From: Homarus americanus
Taxonomy: Eukaryota > Arthropoda > Malacostraca > Decapoda > Nephropidae
DNA: 64,000 nt
Direction of reading: 5' to 3'
NCBI RefSeq assembly: GCF_018991925.1
Contig: NW_024753943.1
Coordinates: 62,001 to 126,000 of the forward strand
Under the pieces are notes generated by a model, which made no database searches, had not been told where the DNA came from, and saw only the letters and a list, made by a program, of their open reading frames with translations. Positions 14,286 to 26,376 of this stretch are shown piece by piece (within the stretch, counting starts at the first letter, position 1; each line of letters begins with the position of its first letter). A program made the translations under genes and the position numbers.

Positions 14286-14896
14286 AACGTACACAGTGGA
14301 CGTCAAAGAGGAGGGAGGGAGGGAGGGGCCATCTATCAGGCGCCATCATCACTCGCAGGTACACCACACACCAGGTCAACATTTAACCTTTTACCGTATC
14401 AGACCAAGAGGACCAGCAAGCCTGAATTTGCAAGTCTAAACATATTGGTGCAGCCTGACCTAATATTCTCCCCTCCTTTCACCACCAGTTTACTCTTACA
14501 CACGAAGCGTTAAATGCTTTCAAGGTCCTGAGGGAACACTACTGGCACTCCCGGGACAAAAGTGCCATACAGTATATAATTTCAAAGGGGAGGGAATGAC
14601 TACAGCGCCATGAGTTGTTTAACATCTATACGTCAACTTGAAAAACGTCAACTGGGAAGGATCAAACATCACACCACTTGCCGTCTTGCTCTCTCTAATA
14701 CACACAAGTATATGCACATACACAACTACATGTATACACACACAGGATTGTTCAACAATGACCAGGACAATATGTGACAGGTAACCACACAGCACCAAGT
14801 CCTCAGTCTTAGGGGGTTAAGGGAACTCTTGATATAAAGTGGAGCTTCTCTAAACAACCAATCACTGATGTACGGACACGCAAATCATGCGTTTAC

Positions 14897-14950
14897 ACAC
14901 ACTTTATATAATTAACACACTTTATATAATTAACACACTTTATATAATTA
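14897..14950. repeat. 18-bp tandem repeat, three perfect copies
   Basis: The unit ACACACTTTATATAATTA occurs at 14897, 14915 and 14933 without mismatch. It lies about 190 bp beyond the donor side of the myosin exon, in the following intron on the minus strand. Confidence 0.95.
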
Positions 14951-15140
14951 ACTATAATATTAAGCTTTCTACATGATCCCTACACAATATAAACTCATAC
15001 AATGCACAGAGCAGCACCTAGATGCTTTCTACGTTAACACAAGATCTTAAAGATGTCCACACAAGTGGCAGAGCTGCACAAAACTCGGCTAGAATTTATA
15101 CAAGGGTCACCTAGAGGTGAGAGGGATGGCAACAACTTAC

Positions 15141-15262
15141 GGATGCTCCGCCCTTGGCCTTGGAGGCGGCGACGTAGGCCAGGTACTGGATAACCTTCTT
15201 GGTGTTCTCCGTCTTACCAGCGCCAGACTCTCCCGTACACAGGATGCTCTGGTCCTCCCGAT
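15141..15262 (-). CDS. zip: Non-muscle myosin II heavy chain, P-loop exon (partial gene)
   Basis: This internal exon encodes the ATP-binding core of the motor domain of a class II non-muscle myosin, the actin motor that drives cytokinesis and cortical contraction. Minus strand: acceptor TGTGTTGCAG ends at 15263, and donor GTAAGTTGTT occupies 15140-15131. The first two bases complete a GAT codon split by the upstream intron. Forty codons follow, beginning [20 protein letters not shown]. The Walker A P-loop GESGAGKT is encoded at 15210-15233, followed by [13 protein letters not shown] and a K/G-rich end that leads into loop 1. The D-REDQSILC context and QYLAYVAAS separate it from sarcomeric muscle myosin. 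There is no stop, frameshift or missing catalytic residue. I found no other exon of this gene, so the flanking introns are long. The symbol is by analogy with Drosophila zipper (MYH9/10 type). Confidence 0.93.
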
Positions 15263-15302
15263 CTGCAACACACACAAAGATATCAATATTGAAAACTTAA
15301 TT

Positions 15303-15378
15303 TGCATCACAACATAATATCTGCATCACAACATAATATCTGCATCACAACATAATATCTGCATCACAACACAATATC
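15303..15378. repeat. 19-bp tandem repeat, four copies, 40 bp upstream of the myosin exon
   Basis: The unit TGCATCACAACATAATATC occurs at 15303, 15322, 15341 and 15360, with one change in the last copy (ACACAATATC). On the minus (gene) strand it lies 41-116 nt upstream of the exon start, so it could overlap the branch-point region of the intron. No function is shown. Confidence 0.95.
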
Positions 15379-17322
15379 AAGTATAACCACAGTACACCAA
15401 AGAAGTGCACGCAGCAAGAAGCACCTAGTATGTAAAGTATCCGAGTATGTAATTTAATGAATTTTAATCCGTATGTATTCATTTACAATTATTATTAAAG
15501 TAAATACGTACGGCATACATTTGTCTACAAGTGTACATGTGCGACAACATATGCGAGTAGTATTTGTTATACGTCATAAAATATTCTGGTGACCTAAAAC
15601 TACTGTACTGGCAATTAGAGAGCAAACGAGAGAAAAAATTATCATTTGGGTCAAGACATTCGCCCTTTTAGGTCCTCGTTGCTCGGTAGAAATAACTGAC
15701 ACGAGAGCCACAATAACCCGAGTGTCCGGCTTGTCAATAACCAACTGGCGGCACCATTGTCAGTCACCTTAGTGTTGATCAGATAAGACAACCGGTACTG
15801 CAGTGCGGCACAGTCACCTGTCTGTCTGGCTGCTACAGAACCCGGGACATACTTTATTGAACTTTATACTAACACTCATTAACCTCCACACACCTGATCT
15901 TTCATGCTTCTGGTCGTGGTTTTAATTATATCGAGATTAAATCGTTATTTCCAACTGTTCTGCATTGTATTCCTCTCAACCACACTTAAGACAAAATCAT
16001 CATCATGTGTGGTAATTTGTCTTCGCAACTTACAAGACGACATAACATCTGGTGATTAAAACTCTTAAAAAGGTTAGAAGCTATCTGTCATTGTCTTACA
16101 TGTGCATCCACGACCGTAAGTGCGTATGTAATTTTGCGTGCAGTTCTTGTGTGTACAGTATTTGATATAAGCGTTGCATCGGATTATTTTTAAGGATTTT
16201 GCGTGCACGTGAACATACAACAAATTACAGGTATTGGGAACACTTTGTAGTTACCATAACGCAAATCAACAAGGTAAACAAACAACTTCTACATTCTTCT
16301 CAATATATATTTTCCATCTTAAAACAAAGGCGAAATTCACCCTTTTAACAAAATCTCGAGTCGATCCTTAAACTACACCGACTACTGAACTAAATATTTC
16401 CAGGAATTATTCTTGATTCGATGAATATCCGGAGTGTGAAAAAAAAACAGTGACCAAAGACTCCACAGCAGATATAATATACGCCATATTATATAATCCA
16501 CAAATACAAAACTGACAAGAACAAGCAACTAATACCCAATGGCAAAAACTCAATACACCGGCGCACAGTACAACCATCCTCCTTTTTCGACCCAGAGCCT
16601 TATCGCTGGGAACAAGGGAGAGAGGTTGAAGAGGATGCCATACATTACACAATATACTGGTTATAAAGACCCATGCGAAGTGTCAAGTCAAGCTTTGATG
16701 GAGGTACAAGTAAGAGCACCTGAAGGGCTGCAACACGTCGAGAAGAACCAGACTCAAAGAAAACAAGTCAAAGTACACTCAGGTTGAAAGTCGAGAAGGT
16801 AAATGGAGAAGTAACGAGATTACAGGCCAAGCATGAGGTGAATCCGTAACGAGTTGAGAATGAAAAGATAAAGAGCAATGACCCTGAGATTGAGTTCAGT
16901 TTCTCACCGCCACATCAACTCACTCGGCGAATGGGTGTTACCTTATACCTACTAAGACAGTAGTTTTTTTTTTTAATACAAAGTACATAATTTAAAAAGG
17001 TCAAACAAGCGTAAATACACATGACAAACTACTCTTGAAAAACGACCTTTTAATTGTCTGCTGCAAATGACGTACAGCAGTGTAACAAATGAATGACTAT
17101 GTAATGACGGTACAGCACGAAGGCCGCACTCATGAACTGATCCGGGGTGTTTTTTTTAAGGCTTCATGTGAGCCAAGTCCTAGCCGCTGTAAACGAAGGT
17201 ACAAAGTTGGTTTCACCGTGGCAGCTGTTAAGAGCCGAGTGCTGCCTTGGCTAGATCAACGACAGAATTGAGGAGTCTTTCTAAAGTTATCTATAAACTG
17301 TTGTACTCAGATAGATAGATAG

Positions 17323-17353
<31 letters not shown>

Positions 17354-17388
17354 GATAGATAGATAGATAGATAGATAGAGATAGATAG

Positions 17389-17438
<50 letters not shown>

Positions 17439-20044
17439 GACTACTCACAAGCTAGCGAGGACCCAAGAATTTTGTATACCATCAGTTTGCAAAAGTAATC
17501 ACGTGGCGCAACCACTTCACTCTACACTACTGCCTCCCTAGGGTAGGCATTTGAACTATACAAGCAAGCACGAGGTGGGGGCACGAGAAGAGGGGGTTGT
17601 TTGTAGAATAAGCAAGCTAGGAGGGGGCTGGACACAACGCGCCTTGTTTCCCGCTCAGCTGATGACCGTCTTCACACCACTAATGAACGACAATATCCAC
17701 CGGCAGCTCCGCCCACACCATTAATCACCAAGAATTACTTTCGCAAAACAGTTTAGTATAATTAATTCTGCCAGCGATCTAACACCACCGTACCATTATC
17801 ACACAGTGGCAGCATTTGGACAACTAATGTTTATCAACTGGCACACGACCCCTATTACCCAGCTAGTTAAGGTTGTGTACAGTCTTGGGGGTACTACAGT
17901 ATTACAACTGACACGTATTACCCAACTGCTCATTGTAATAAAATCACAAATTTTATTTACGGTTGTGAGAATATGGGAGACGGGGGGGAGGGAGGTGAAG
18001 AGGTAATCCTAAATAAATAGGAGGGCAAAAAGTTATACAAACTGCAGTAATTGTAAAACTTACCAAAACAAGATAAAAAAACTTATGTTTAAACTGTGAA
18101 CTTTAAACATTCATGAATATTCAAGACAGAAACTTAACTGTGCCTGAGGTGGGGAGGGGGCAGTGTGGAGGGTGAGCGTTGAGTGGGTAGGACACGGTTG
18201 CTACAGGGTCTCGCCTCCCACATGTACTCACACCCATCACCAGATTAGGCTATTTATCAGTGTGCATGAACTACACATCTCACTACAGCAGCTTCTCCGA
18301 TGTGCAGCCTAGCACCAACACATCGACCTCCCCTACACATACACTGTACACAATTACCAACACCTACCGTACCGTCAAAATGTGTCCATTTTCTCTAACA
18401 CCCTAAAGATACGTACCGTCTGATTCTACTGTACAATGTCGATAACTTATTACCGGGTACACTGAGGGTAGACAGTGTGCGTAACGAAGAAAGAACAAAG
18501 CAGGAAAGACTATACATTCTTGATACGTTTTTCAATGAGCAGAGAAACAGACAAACAAACTGCACACCACCATACAATAAACATGTTGATGCTCCATAAC
18601 TTGCCGCACAGACCGCACAGACCATTAGCCAATAACACCCGACTTCACTAGCAACTACTGGAGAAATAATTATAACGCACCCTGAAGAAAAAGTAAAGCA
18701 ATAGACAAATTAAGGAAAAAAAAATAGCAGTCAGAACTTAATATAAACCACGCGGTCAAGAAATGTTTATCATGAAAGAAAACACGATACATCATCTTAA
18801 ATTTCCCCCAAGAGTGGCGCCGACAATAATATGATGCAGGTGTTGCTTCCTTCCATTATAACGTAAAATGAAGGTACCTTACTAGTAGGCGTGGCCACAC
18901 CCTGTGTAAACGAGGGAGGTGTGGCACACTAAACACCGCCCAGGATAACGTTACCGCTTCACACTTTATAATTAAGTGTTGTCCCCTCTCCGACAGGTGG
19001 CGTCAAACACAGGTGTACTTACGTGGGACAGCTGCAGCACGAACATTTCATTTACACTACACATCTAGTGACTGCAATGTCACTCTGCTCAAGGTGACAT
19101 TTGTATAAATTAACTTTATTTATTAAAAAGTTTCATTCGTTTGGAAAAAAATAATCAGTTTCATGAGTCACTGTTATTTAAGGTCCAACTGGCAAATTTA
19201 TGTAACTTTTTAACCTCGTCATGTACCCAAATTTCTACCCAGGAGCAGTAAGGGGACAGTGGAACACGGGCGACCAGTGATGGGTACAGAGGAGGGGGAG
19301 AAAGGGTGTCAAGTAACACCATCATCTGAGAATTCAAAGAGCGAGTCAAGCTTCATCCTCACGTACACCAACCATCACCCAACGCTCTCTACCACACGTC
19401 TCTCAAACCAACTACAGGTGCTTGTGACGACGATGACAATATCATCATCTTCGGACCAACTAACAAAATCCACCACTTCTTATTTAATGATTAAAATAAA
19501 AAAAGAACATTATCCATAATTCCGTCCAAGTATTCACACTAGAGTATAAATAAAAGTTGTTGTCGTGGAGTTGGTTAAGCAAGTATTAGACCCATAACTT
19601 ACCACACTACCATGTTAGAAGATGAGTGTTGGTGAGGATCAGATTCCTACTTGGAGGTTTCATCCCGCCAACTCTCCCCCCCACTACCACCCTGGGTCAC
19701 CACAACACCCACTACCTAATACTCACCCCAGTCCCACCACTCTCACACCACTGCAACGGAGGTAAACACACACACCTCTCCCATCTCGTGTTTATACATA
19801 ATTATCTCCCAATACGGCATCACCTCATTAACTGCGACAACACTGCCCTTGTCAGACGTCTGTTATCCACAAAACTAGCTACAAGATTCAGGGCTGTGTG
19901 TTAAAATGCTTCATACACCACCACCCATAGTCTGTATTATGTGAACCTCCACCCACACTCGTGTTGTTTCCTCAGCCATCGGACCTGCCGTACTCTGGAG
20001 CCCTGATTTATATCTGCTGGTGATACACGGTGGGGAGCTTGAAC

Positions 20045-20047
<3 letters not shown>
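15379..20047. other. No further myosin exon recognised; microsatellites only
   Basis: I searched the minus strand for the preceding myosin exon (the HEVPPH...AITDSAYR region) and did not find it. The stretch holds one large AGAT array and scattered homopolymers. Plus-strand frames at 16539, 17806 and 19259 are short and unsupported. Confidence 0.5.
17309..17438. repeat. (AGAT)n microsatellite with AGAGAT interruptions
   Basis: About 130 bp of AGAT units. A shortened AG step (AGATAGAGATAG) recurs four times, which suggests expansion of a higher-order block. Confidence 0.97.

Positions 20048-20089
<42 letters not shown>
20048..20089. repeat. (GT)n microsatellite, 21 copies
   Basis: An uninterrupted GT tract after GAACGTAT. 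Confidence 0.97.
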
Positions 20090-20092
<3 letters not shown>

Positions 20093-20441
20093 ATTAGGTT
20101 TGCGACACTAGACGAAACAACCCGAAAGACGATAATATTCACGAAGGGAAAAGTAACGTGACCAGCTGCAGCAAAAGACGCGGGCGATGATAGGATCAGT
20201 GGTGCCAGGGGAGACATGGAGTGGGGAGGGAGGAAGGGTGTAGGATGCCGATGCCACTGGTGACAAGTCATATAGTTTTGTGCAATTTTAGTGTGGGGAA
20301 GGAGGGGAGCGAAGGAGGGCCAGAAAATACAAACTATTCTTTATTGAGGAACCTGTGGATGGAGCGAGGCCTTTAAAATCAGAGGAACCTCAACACAATG
20401 CGAGTTAGTGAGAGGCCGTAAAATCCAGTTGTGGGTAGTGA

Positions 20442-20450
20442 TGTGCGCGC

Positions 20451-20497
<47 letters not shown>
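20442..20497. repeat. (GC)n-(GT)n compound microsatellite
   Basis: A short alternating GC tract (20444-20453) runs into a GT tract. It is a purine-pyrimidine alternation with Z-DNA potential. Confidence 0.95.
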
Positions 20498-20498
<1 letters not shown>

Positions 20499-20918
20499 CG
20501 TCCTGTTACACGTGACCGAAGGAGGAACTAGCATCATCACGGACCACAGCTCGTATATCTTTATACTTGAGCTTAAGGACGTCACCTGCTTAATCCACGT
20601 GCTGGCAGGTTATACGGGGCACAAACACGTGAACAAGCCGAGATTAATGTTCTACATAACTTGAAAGGGCACCTCCACCCAAACATTTCCTGAGGGAGGG
20701 GGAACTACTGGGGAGAAAGTGGCAAGTGTATTCTTTTAAGTGTGATCTTTATTATTTGTTAAATATTTAGTGAGTTCCATATATTAATTATAAAATTTGC
20801 AATTATTTTGTTTGCAATGTAATATTATTACAGTAAATAAAACACGAAAAAAAATTGCGGCAGCGCCCAAGAGAAACATGCATGGGGAGAACGATATGCA
20901 GGGGCCCCCTCGCATGTA

Positions 20919-21128
20919 CAGTCCCCTTCACTCGTGCGTTTACAGGGGCTCGTCAGGTTTTGTGCAGTGTGGCAGCCCTGTGTTTGTTTACATTCGACAG
21001 AAGGAAACTCGCAATATTAAACATACTGTGGAATCACAGTAAAAATATTAAAACGAATATCTCAAAAGTAATGATTTGTTGAATGCTTATATGAAGAGCC
21101 CCTGTAAATGCACTAGTGAGGGGGACTG
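20919..21128. mobile_element. Tc1/mariner-type MITE, 210 bp, TA target duplication
   Basis: Terminal inverted repeats of about 40 bp. The left end reads CAGTCCCCTTCACTCGTGCG and continues TTTACAGGGGCTCGTC. The right end, reverse-complemented, reads CAGTCCCCCTCACTAGTGCA and continues TTTACAGGGGCTCTTC. Both ends abut TA (20917-20918 and 21129-21130), giving the TACAGT...ACTGTA arrangement typical of Tc1/mariner elements. The interior is AT-rich with no transposase frame, so the element is non-autonomous. The ends differ by only a few substitutions. Another TIR superfamily with a TA target is possible but less likely. Confidence 0.85.
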
Positions 21129-21819
21129 TATACACGTACGTACGTGTGTGTGTGTGTACCACCCAACCCCACAAACTTTTAAGATCCTTCGTGTTGTGTG
21201 AAGTATGAGTGCAATGTTGTGGGGCGCGTGTAGGAGAACTGGCCTCTCGGGTGGGTCATGGGCGGTGTCTGGGCCACGATGGGTGCTTCACACTCCTCTA
21301 AACACCTCGTGTGCTCTTTTACTCGTTCCTTGGGGTGTTACTCTTCACTGTATTATGTTAACTTCATCGACCAGTGCTAACGTGTTTAAAAAATTTACCA
21401 GTCTTCAAGCAAACCAACATTTGAAGAAATAAACAAACAAAACACAGACCAAGAGATACAATCATCATCATCATCATCTGCGCAGCTCAAGAGGGCGAGA
21501 AATACCACCACACGCTCACATTAACCTCCCTTTTTCATCCATATTATCTCCGAACATAAAATTAACCTCACCTGAAGGATTTATTAGGCAAAGCATGACT
21601 ATTCGCTCACCTAGATTCAGCATATTTAACGTGAAAGCAAAAAGAGAGGAGAGTGTGTGTGTGTATGTATGAACGTGTTGAGTGTGAGCGTGTACGGCAG
21701 GGTTGGCAGTCCTGACCAATAAAATATACAAACTTTTTACCAAGTTATTTTATAAACTTATGCAACATTTAAATTCAACTCGTACTTCGGACCTTGAAAT
21801 CTCACCTGGTACTCTTAAG

Positions 21820-21827
21820 TGACGTCA
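21820..21827. promoter_or_regulatory. CRE palindrome TGACGTCA
   Basis: A perfect CRE consensus about 620 bp upstream of the CRE pair at 22440-22476, on the other side of the hAT MITE. It may be part of a wider CREB/ATF-responsive region. Confidence 0.3.
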
Positions 21828-22014
21828 TCTCGGGTGTTATCCGAGTGCCCACCCAAGGCAGCCTGCTCACCCACTGCCGTAACTCTTTAAACAATACATT
21901 CACATTCCCCTAATTTATTCGATCAATTCCATTTTCCAACAGTTCCCAACTTTACGACCAGTGGCAACTCTGGCGTGAGTATGTACTGTCTGTATACGTA
22001 CTGTGCGTGTACAG

Positions 22015-22230
22015 CAGTGGTTCTCAACCTTGTTTGCCCCATGCACCCCTTTCACCATATGTCTGAATGTCATTCCCCCCTCCCTTCCAAGATTGTCTGC
22101 CTCAAAAAGTGCATTCCAAATAATATGCATATAATACTGAAAATCCTAAATTTTTTCCATATTAGTATCAGTTTCCCTCCCCCCCCTGAAAACCTGAGGG
22201 GGGAAATTCCCCCCTGGTTGAGAACCCCTG
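22015..22230. mobile_element. hAT-type MITE, 216 bp, with 8-bp target duplication
   Basis: The left end is CAGTGGTTCTCAACC. The right end, reverse-complemented, is CAGGGGTTCTCAACC, the CAGNGGTTCTCAACC terminus of Charlie/MER5-like hAT elements. The element is bounded by a perfect 8-bp direct repeat, GTGTACAG, at 22007-22014 and 22231-22238, the length hAT transposases produce. An inner hairpin is formed by GTTTCCCTCCCCCCC and the G-rich copy at 22195-22206. There is no transposase frame, so it is non-autonomous. The perfect target duplication suggests a fairly recent insertion. Confidence 0.93.
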
Positions 22231-22439
22231 GTGTACAGTGTTCGAGCATGTACACGTGTATCACCCGTGTGCTTCAGGATGTGTTGTGAGGATCGGAATC
22301 GTTTTATGATAATCCTGCCGACTTTATCACCACCTAACAGTACAAGTATCTGGCAGCATACACACTAACCCGTCCACACAGAGCCCGTGTGTCCTCGCCG
22401 TGGCTGTGTGATCAACAGTGTACTCCCTGCCCCACCCTG

Positions 22440-22500
22440 TGACGTCACTAACGTCAGTACACACCAGGTGACGTCATCAAGGAAAGCGTCTCCTATAAAT
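22440..22500 (+). promoter_or_regulatory. Putative CRE/TATA promoter
   Basis: Within 61 bp there are two perfect CRE palindromes TGACGTCA (22440-22447 and 22469-22476), one near-CRE TAACGTCA between them (22449-22456) and a TATA box TATAAAT (22494-22500). The TATA box lies 17 bp past the second CRE, which is a plausible core-promoter arrangement on the plus strand. Transcription would start near 22525. A further near-CRE, TGACGTTA, is at 22568-22575. The first good ATG downstream is at 22586 (GGCAATGGCC). No recognised protein follows, so the promoter is inferred from motifs only. Confidence 0.4.
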
Positions 22501-22585
22501 AACAGCAGCAGTGCCAGAATCTCAAACCCCCCCTCCCTCCCTCTACTGGCCCCGCGTTCCTCCATGTGTGACGTTACTAGAGGCA

Positions 22586-22606
22586 ATGGCCGCTCTTAAG
22601 GCCAAG
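22586..22606 (+). CDS. Possible short first coding exon after the putative promoter
   Basis: The ATG has a favourable context (CAATGGCC). It opens the frame MAALKAKHMK, about 60-65 bp after the inferred transcription start. The frame remains open to about 22729 but turns into a GTGGGGTGGGG low-complexity tract. A GTGGGT donor-like sequence at about 22615 could end the exon earlier. I do not recognise the peptide, and it could be a chance frame. It lies on the strand opposite to the myosin exon. Confidence 0.15.
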
Positions 22607-23809
22607 CACATGAAGTGGGTGGGGTGGGGTGGGGGTGGGGTTGAAGAGTTGGTAACCCCCCTCCCTCCTTCCCTCCTCATCGAGGTCCACCTCGAGCGTG
22701 CCGTACATGGCCACATCTCGGCATCATGAGGGCCGCCGCTGCCTCATACCGAATAAGGCAGGAGGAATGGACACGCTGCCCCCCTAATGTGGGCTGCTCT
22801 TGTACAGTGACAGAGTTAGACGACGTGCTATATCCCTAGTATCTGGGCACACCTATCATCCTCCCACCTGTGACGTAAATATTCGTTCACACGATAAAGA
22901 ACTTAAACTAGTTAAACATGGACTCGGAGAAAAAGGGAAAGAAAAAGAGGGGGTGGAGAAATCAAGGCGATCACTTTTACAGTACACCTTATAGCGCCCA
23001 AAAAGAAGGTATTTATAATCTATAAAAATAACGTGATGAAAAGCGGAGTAAACCAACAAGAACATTCCTTGGGTGGTTTACACTACACAGAGGAGGATAA
23101 GGTTCCCCAGGGAAGAGGATAAGAGGCACGGCGTTCATGACTAATACAAGTTTTGTAACATTATACACGGTGCGACACGACATATTTGTACAGACTTCTT
23201 GACTATCTGTTGAGCGTTACAGTGCATTATTAGAAGACAGTATCTCTCAGAACAACAGTAAGTGAAAAAAATCAACCACATCCCGCTGGAAGGTGTTGAC
23301 TCAGTGAGGCCAGCTGGCACAGTCAAGTTACCAGCTGGTGGTGAGTACACACAATCATCCTCACTACCTCGACCTTACAAAAAATTTCTTCATTGTGTCC
23401 TATTAAGGCTCAGCGTAACACCGCACAGAATGTCAAGTTTTTTAACTCCAGGCCAAACCTGATTTGCATATCATTTCCTTCACACACAACCCAAGACGCA
23501 CTGCTACACCTCTACTGGTATTTCTCAATTCATATATAAAGTTAGAACTGCAACTCTTAAACGCTATCAATTATACAATGCATAAAAGTTAACAATAAAT
23601 TTTTCATTTTATTATTTTAATGAGAATTTGGAGGTGCAGTGGTTCACCGGGATACTGTACAAGGAAGCAGCGTAGCACGACACTATATTCCACAACCTTC
23701 ACTCTCCCACACTGTAGTCAGGTACCCATTCACAGCTGGATGGACCGGAAGTGCCCAGGGCCTCGAAACAGCTACTCCTTATTCAAAACTATCAATATAT
23801 ACGAAATAA

Positions 23810-23811
<2 letters not shown>

Positions 23812-23865
<54 letters not shown>
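23812..23865. repeat. (GT)n microsatellite, 27 copies
   Basis: An uninterrupted GT tract. It causes a spurious valine/cysteine-rich open frame. Confidence 0.97.
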
Positions 23866-23870
<5 letters not shown>

Positions 23871-23947
23871 CATAGATATAGTGAACACAGAAGAACCTGG
23901 AGCAGCACATGACTGTAAACCAAACCTGTCTTATCACAAATCAGTCA

Positions 23948-23994
<47 letters not shown>

Positions 23995-23995
23995 A
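23948..23995. repeat. (AAAT)n microsatellite, 12 copies
   Basis: A perfect AAAT/ATAA tract about 80 bp after the (GT)n array. Confidence 0.97.
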
Positions 23996-25352
23996 CTAAG
24001 GCTGTCCAATATTATCATCCATATTTGTCTCCAAACTACAACTCACACGATCATAAAAAAGAAAAGCAAAAAAATGCACAAAACCGACATATTTTACAGA
24101 GAATCTTTATAAGCACTGAACCAAAACCCAAAATAAAATTGCTACACTAAAACCAGCCTTCTTGCTCCTCTGTCCGACTGCTTACTCTCTGCTTCTCTGT
24201 ATACCTGCTTACCTGTGGCCCTTTCTAAACAGCAGGTCCTCATAAATACCATGTAAATAAACATCAAATTCACTCACCCACTAAGGACAGAGCCACAGAA
24301 GGCAATAGGGTAAAAGTTCTTCTCGTGAGACGTATTACACATTGATCAGGGCCACCTAAGTTTGCATCTATGCCATAAGGACAGCATAGAACGCCTCACA
24401 AAGAGTAGACGCTGCCGCCAACACTCTTCCATAACGAACTCACACCCACTCTCGTCAGCAACATTTAACTGTTCGAAATTACATTTTTTTATTTTTTTTA
24501 TTTTATTTTTGTTTTTTACATTTTATCCTAATTTTCATATTCATCGTCACTAGTATAAACAAATTTAAATGCAAATTCATTTAACTGGCCAGTTTTTTCA
24601 GCGGGGATAACTGGAGGGTGTATGTGTGGGTCGGGTCCCAGGGGCGGAGAGTGAACCCCACAACCCCAATCAAGGGATTTGGGTCGCACAATTAGCCAGG
24701 ACAAACCTCCAATAACCAGTGAATGTTTCAAATGCCTATTATGCCTATTAATGGGCAAGCCGTATCCTATTGCCTGCTGTGGTTTAATTCAATGACTAGA
24801 ATCCAAAATGAACATCTATCCTCAAACTTCTGGACAAAACCTACACTGCTGTACCGTCAACATGACTCCGAACACAATCGCTATCGCCCGAGACACTGAT
24901 AAAAAAAAGCTACAATGTGAGAATCTCGTGACCTTATGCTTACCCGGTGTTAAATCAAGAGACACACCTTGTAGCCCCAGAGCTCGTCCAGGAACCAGAC
25001 TAGCTACCCGTGGCTGAACCTGATCAACATATCTAATCTCCACAATAATTTCACCCTTCTAATTACAAGAAGCTGAACCGATGGAGGTGTTTAATGGATG
25101 GTGCTACATGTTATAACCACAACAAGTCCTCCATGAGACTTGTTCTTTTGGTGCAGAGATTAGCAGTACGAGTATCGTATCAGATGAGCCCCTAGCAGGT
25201 CCCGAGGCATGAGACTGGGTAGAGGACAATTTGTGCCACCACCAGAGAGAGCTCCAAGGGACCGGCTGTTGGCTTCCGCCAGTGACTCACTCAGTAGTAC
25301 ACGGCGAGACGGGCTATTCATACGGCCCAGGAGAGGAGAGTCCACTGTTAGA

Positions 25353-25420
25353 GGGAGACGAGGTCACCAGAGGATAGTCAACTGCTGGGAGACGAGGTCA
25401 CCAGAGGAGGGTCAACTATT
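25353..25420. repeat. 34-bp tandem duplication
   Basis: Two copies start at 25353 and 25387. Each begins GGGAGACGAGGTCACCAGAG and differs at only a few positions towards its end. Confidence 0.9.
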
Positions 25421-26295
25421 GAGTCAGAGGGGAGGGGGCAGAGAGGAGGCTGGCCAAGGGGTAGTGGTCGTCTCTCTGCGGGACAGGGGGCGACGGCTGT
25501 ACCTTCGCTATATACGACCATATTATTGACCAAACCTCTACGCCTCTTGACTGGACTCCTACGCACTCGTGTCTACCACTTATTGAGGGAGACTTGACCC
25601 ACCAGCAGCCTGTAGAACCCACACTCGCCACTACAACCATTTGTTAAAAATACTAAGCGTCGCCTCATAAGGTACTCCAACGAGATGCATCACCAAACAC
25701 CACTAAAACCCCCTCCCTCACACTAATAAACCGATACTGTTCAACAACCCAATAAAACCGGATTCACGAGTAGCTAAACCCAACATATACATTTTACAAA
25801 TTGCCGTCCAGGTGTGAAGGCAACATCGAACAAGAAACTTATTTACCTTCCACTCAAGAATGATAAATGGAAACTATAACTTCAAGAGCGAGAACTTCTG
25901 TGCACCAGCAGGTAAAAAAAAAAAGTCCCAGCTCTTATCTTTAGTCTCATGCAAACATCTTCTCCATATGTTTCCCGCACCAAACGTTCGTAAGAAACTG
26001 TGAGGGGATATTAAGCCATAAAGACCCACCAGGCAAATTCCTCTCTGCTTCAAGAATGATAAATCCTTGGTGATAAGTCCACTCGCAGGGCCATTTTTTC
26101 TTCAAGCAAACAACCTTAATTTGCGAGGAGGAGGATGAGTACTAGCCTCGGTCAAGATGATGCTTTAGCGGCGTTAGTAGTAACACAGCTGAACCGATAA
26201 GGCTGTTTAGGGTGTATAATGCAAGTCGTGTTTAAGGGTACAATTGGGTTTGGTTCTACAAGTCAGAGGGAGAAATTGTAATAGATTTCACCTAT

Positions 26296-26376
26296 AAACG
26301 TTTAAGAGAATCGCCTAGTGAGAAACGTTCAGCGGAGTCGCCTAGTAAGAAACGTTCAAGGTAGTCACAGTATGAT
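26296..26376. repeat. 27-bp tandem repeat, about 2.5 copies
   Basis: AAACGTT starts at 26296, 26323 and 26350, and TCGCCTAGTRAG is shared by the first two copies. The third copy is partial. Confidence 0.8.
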
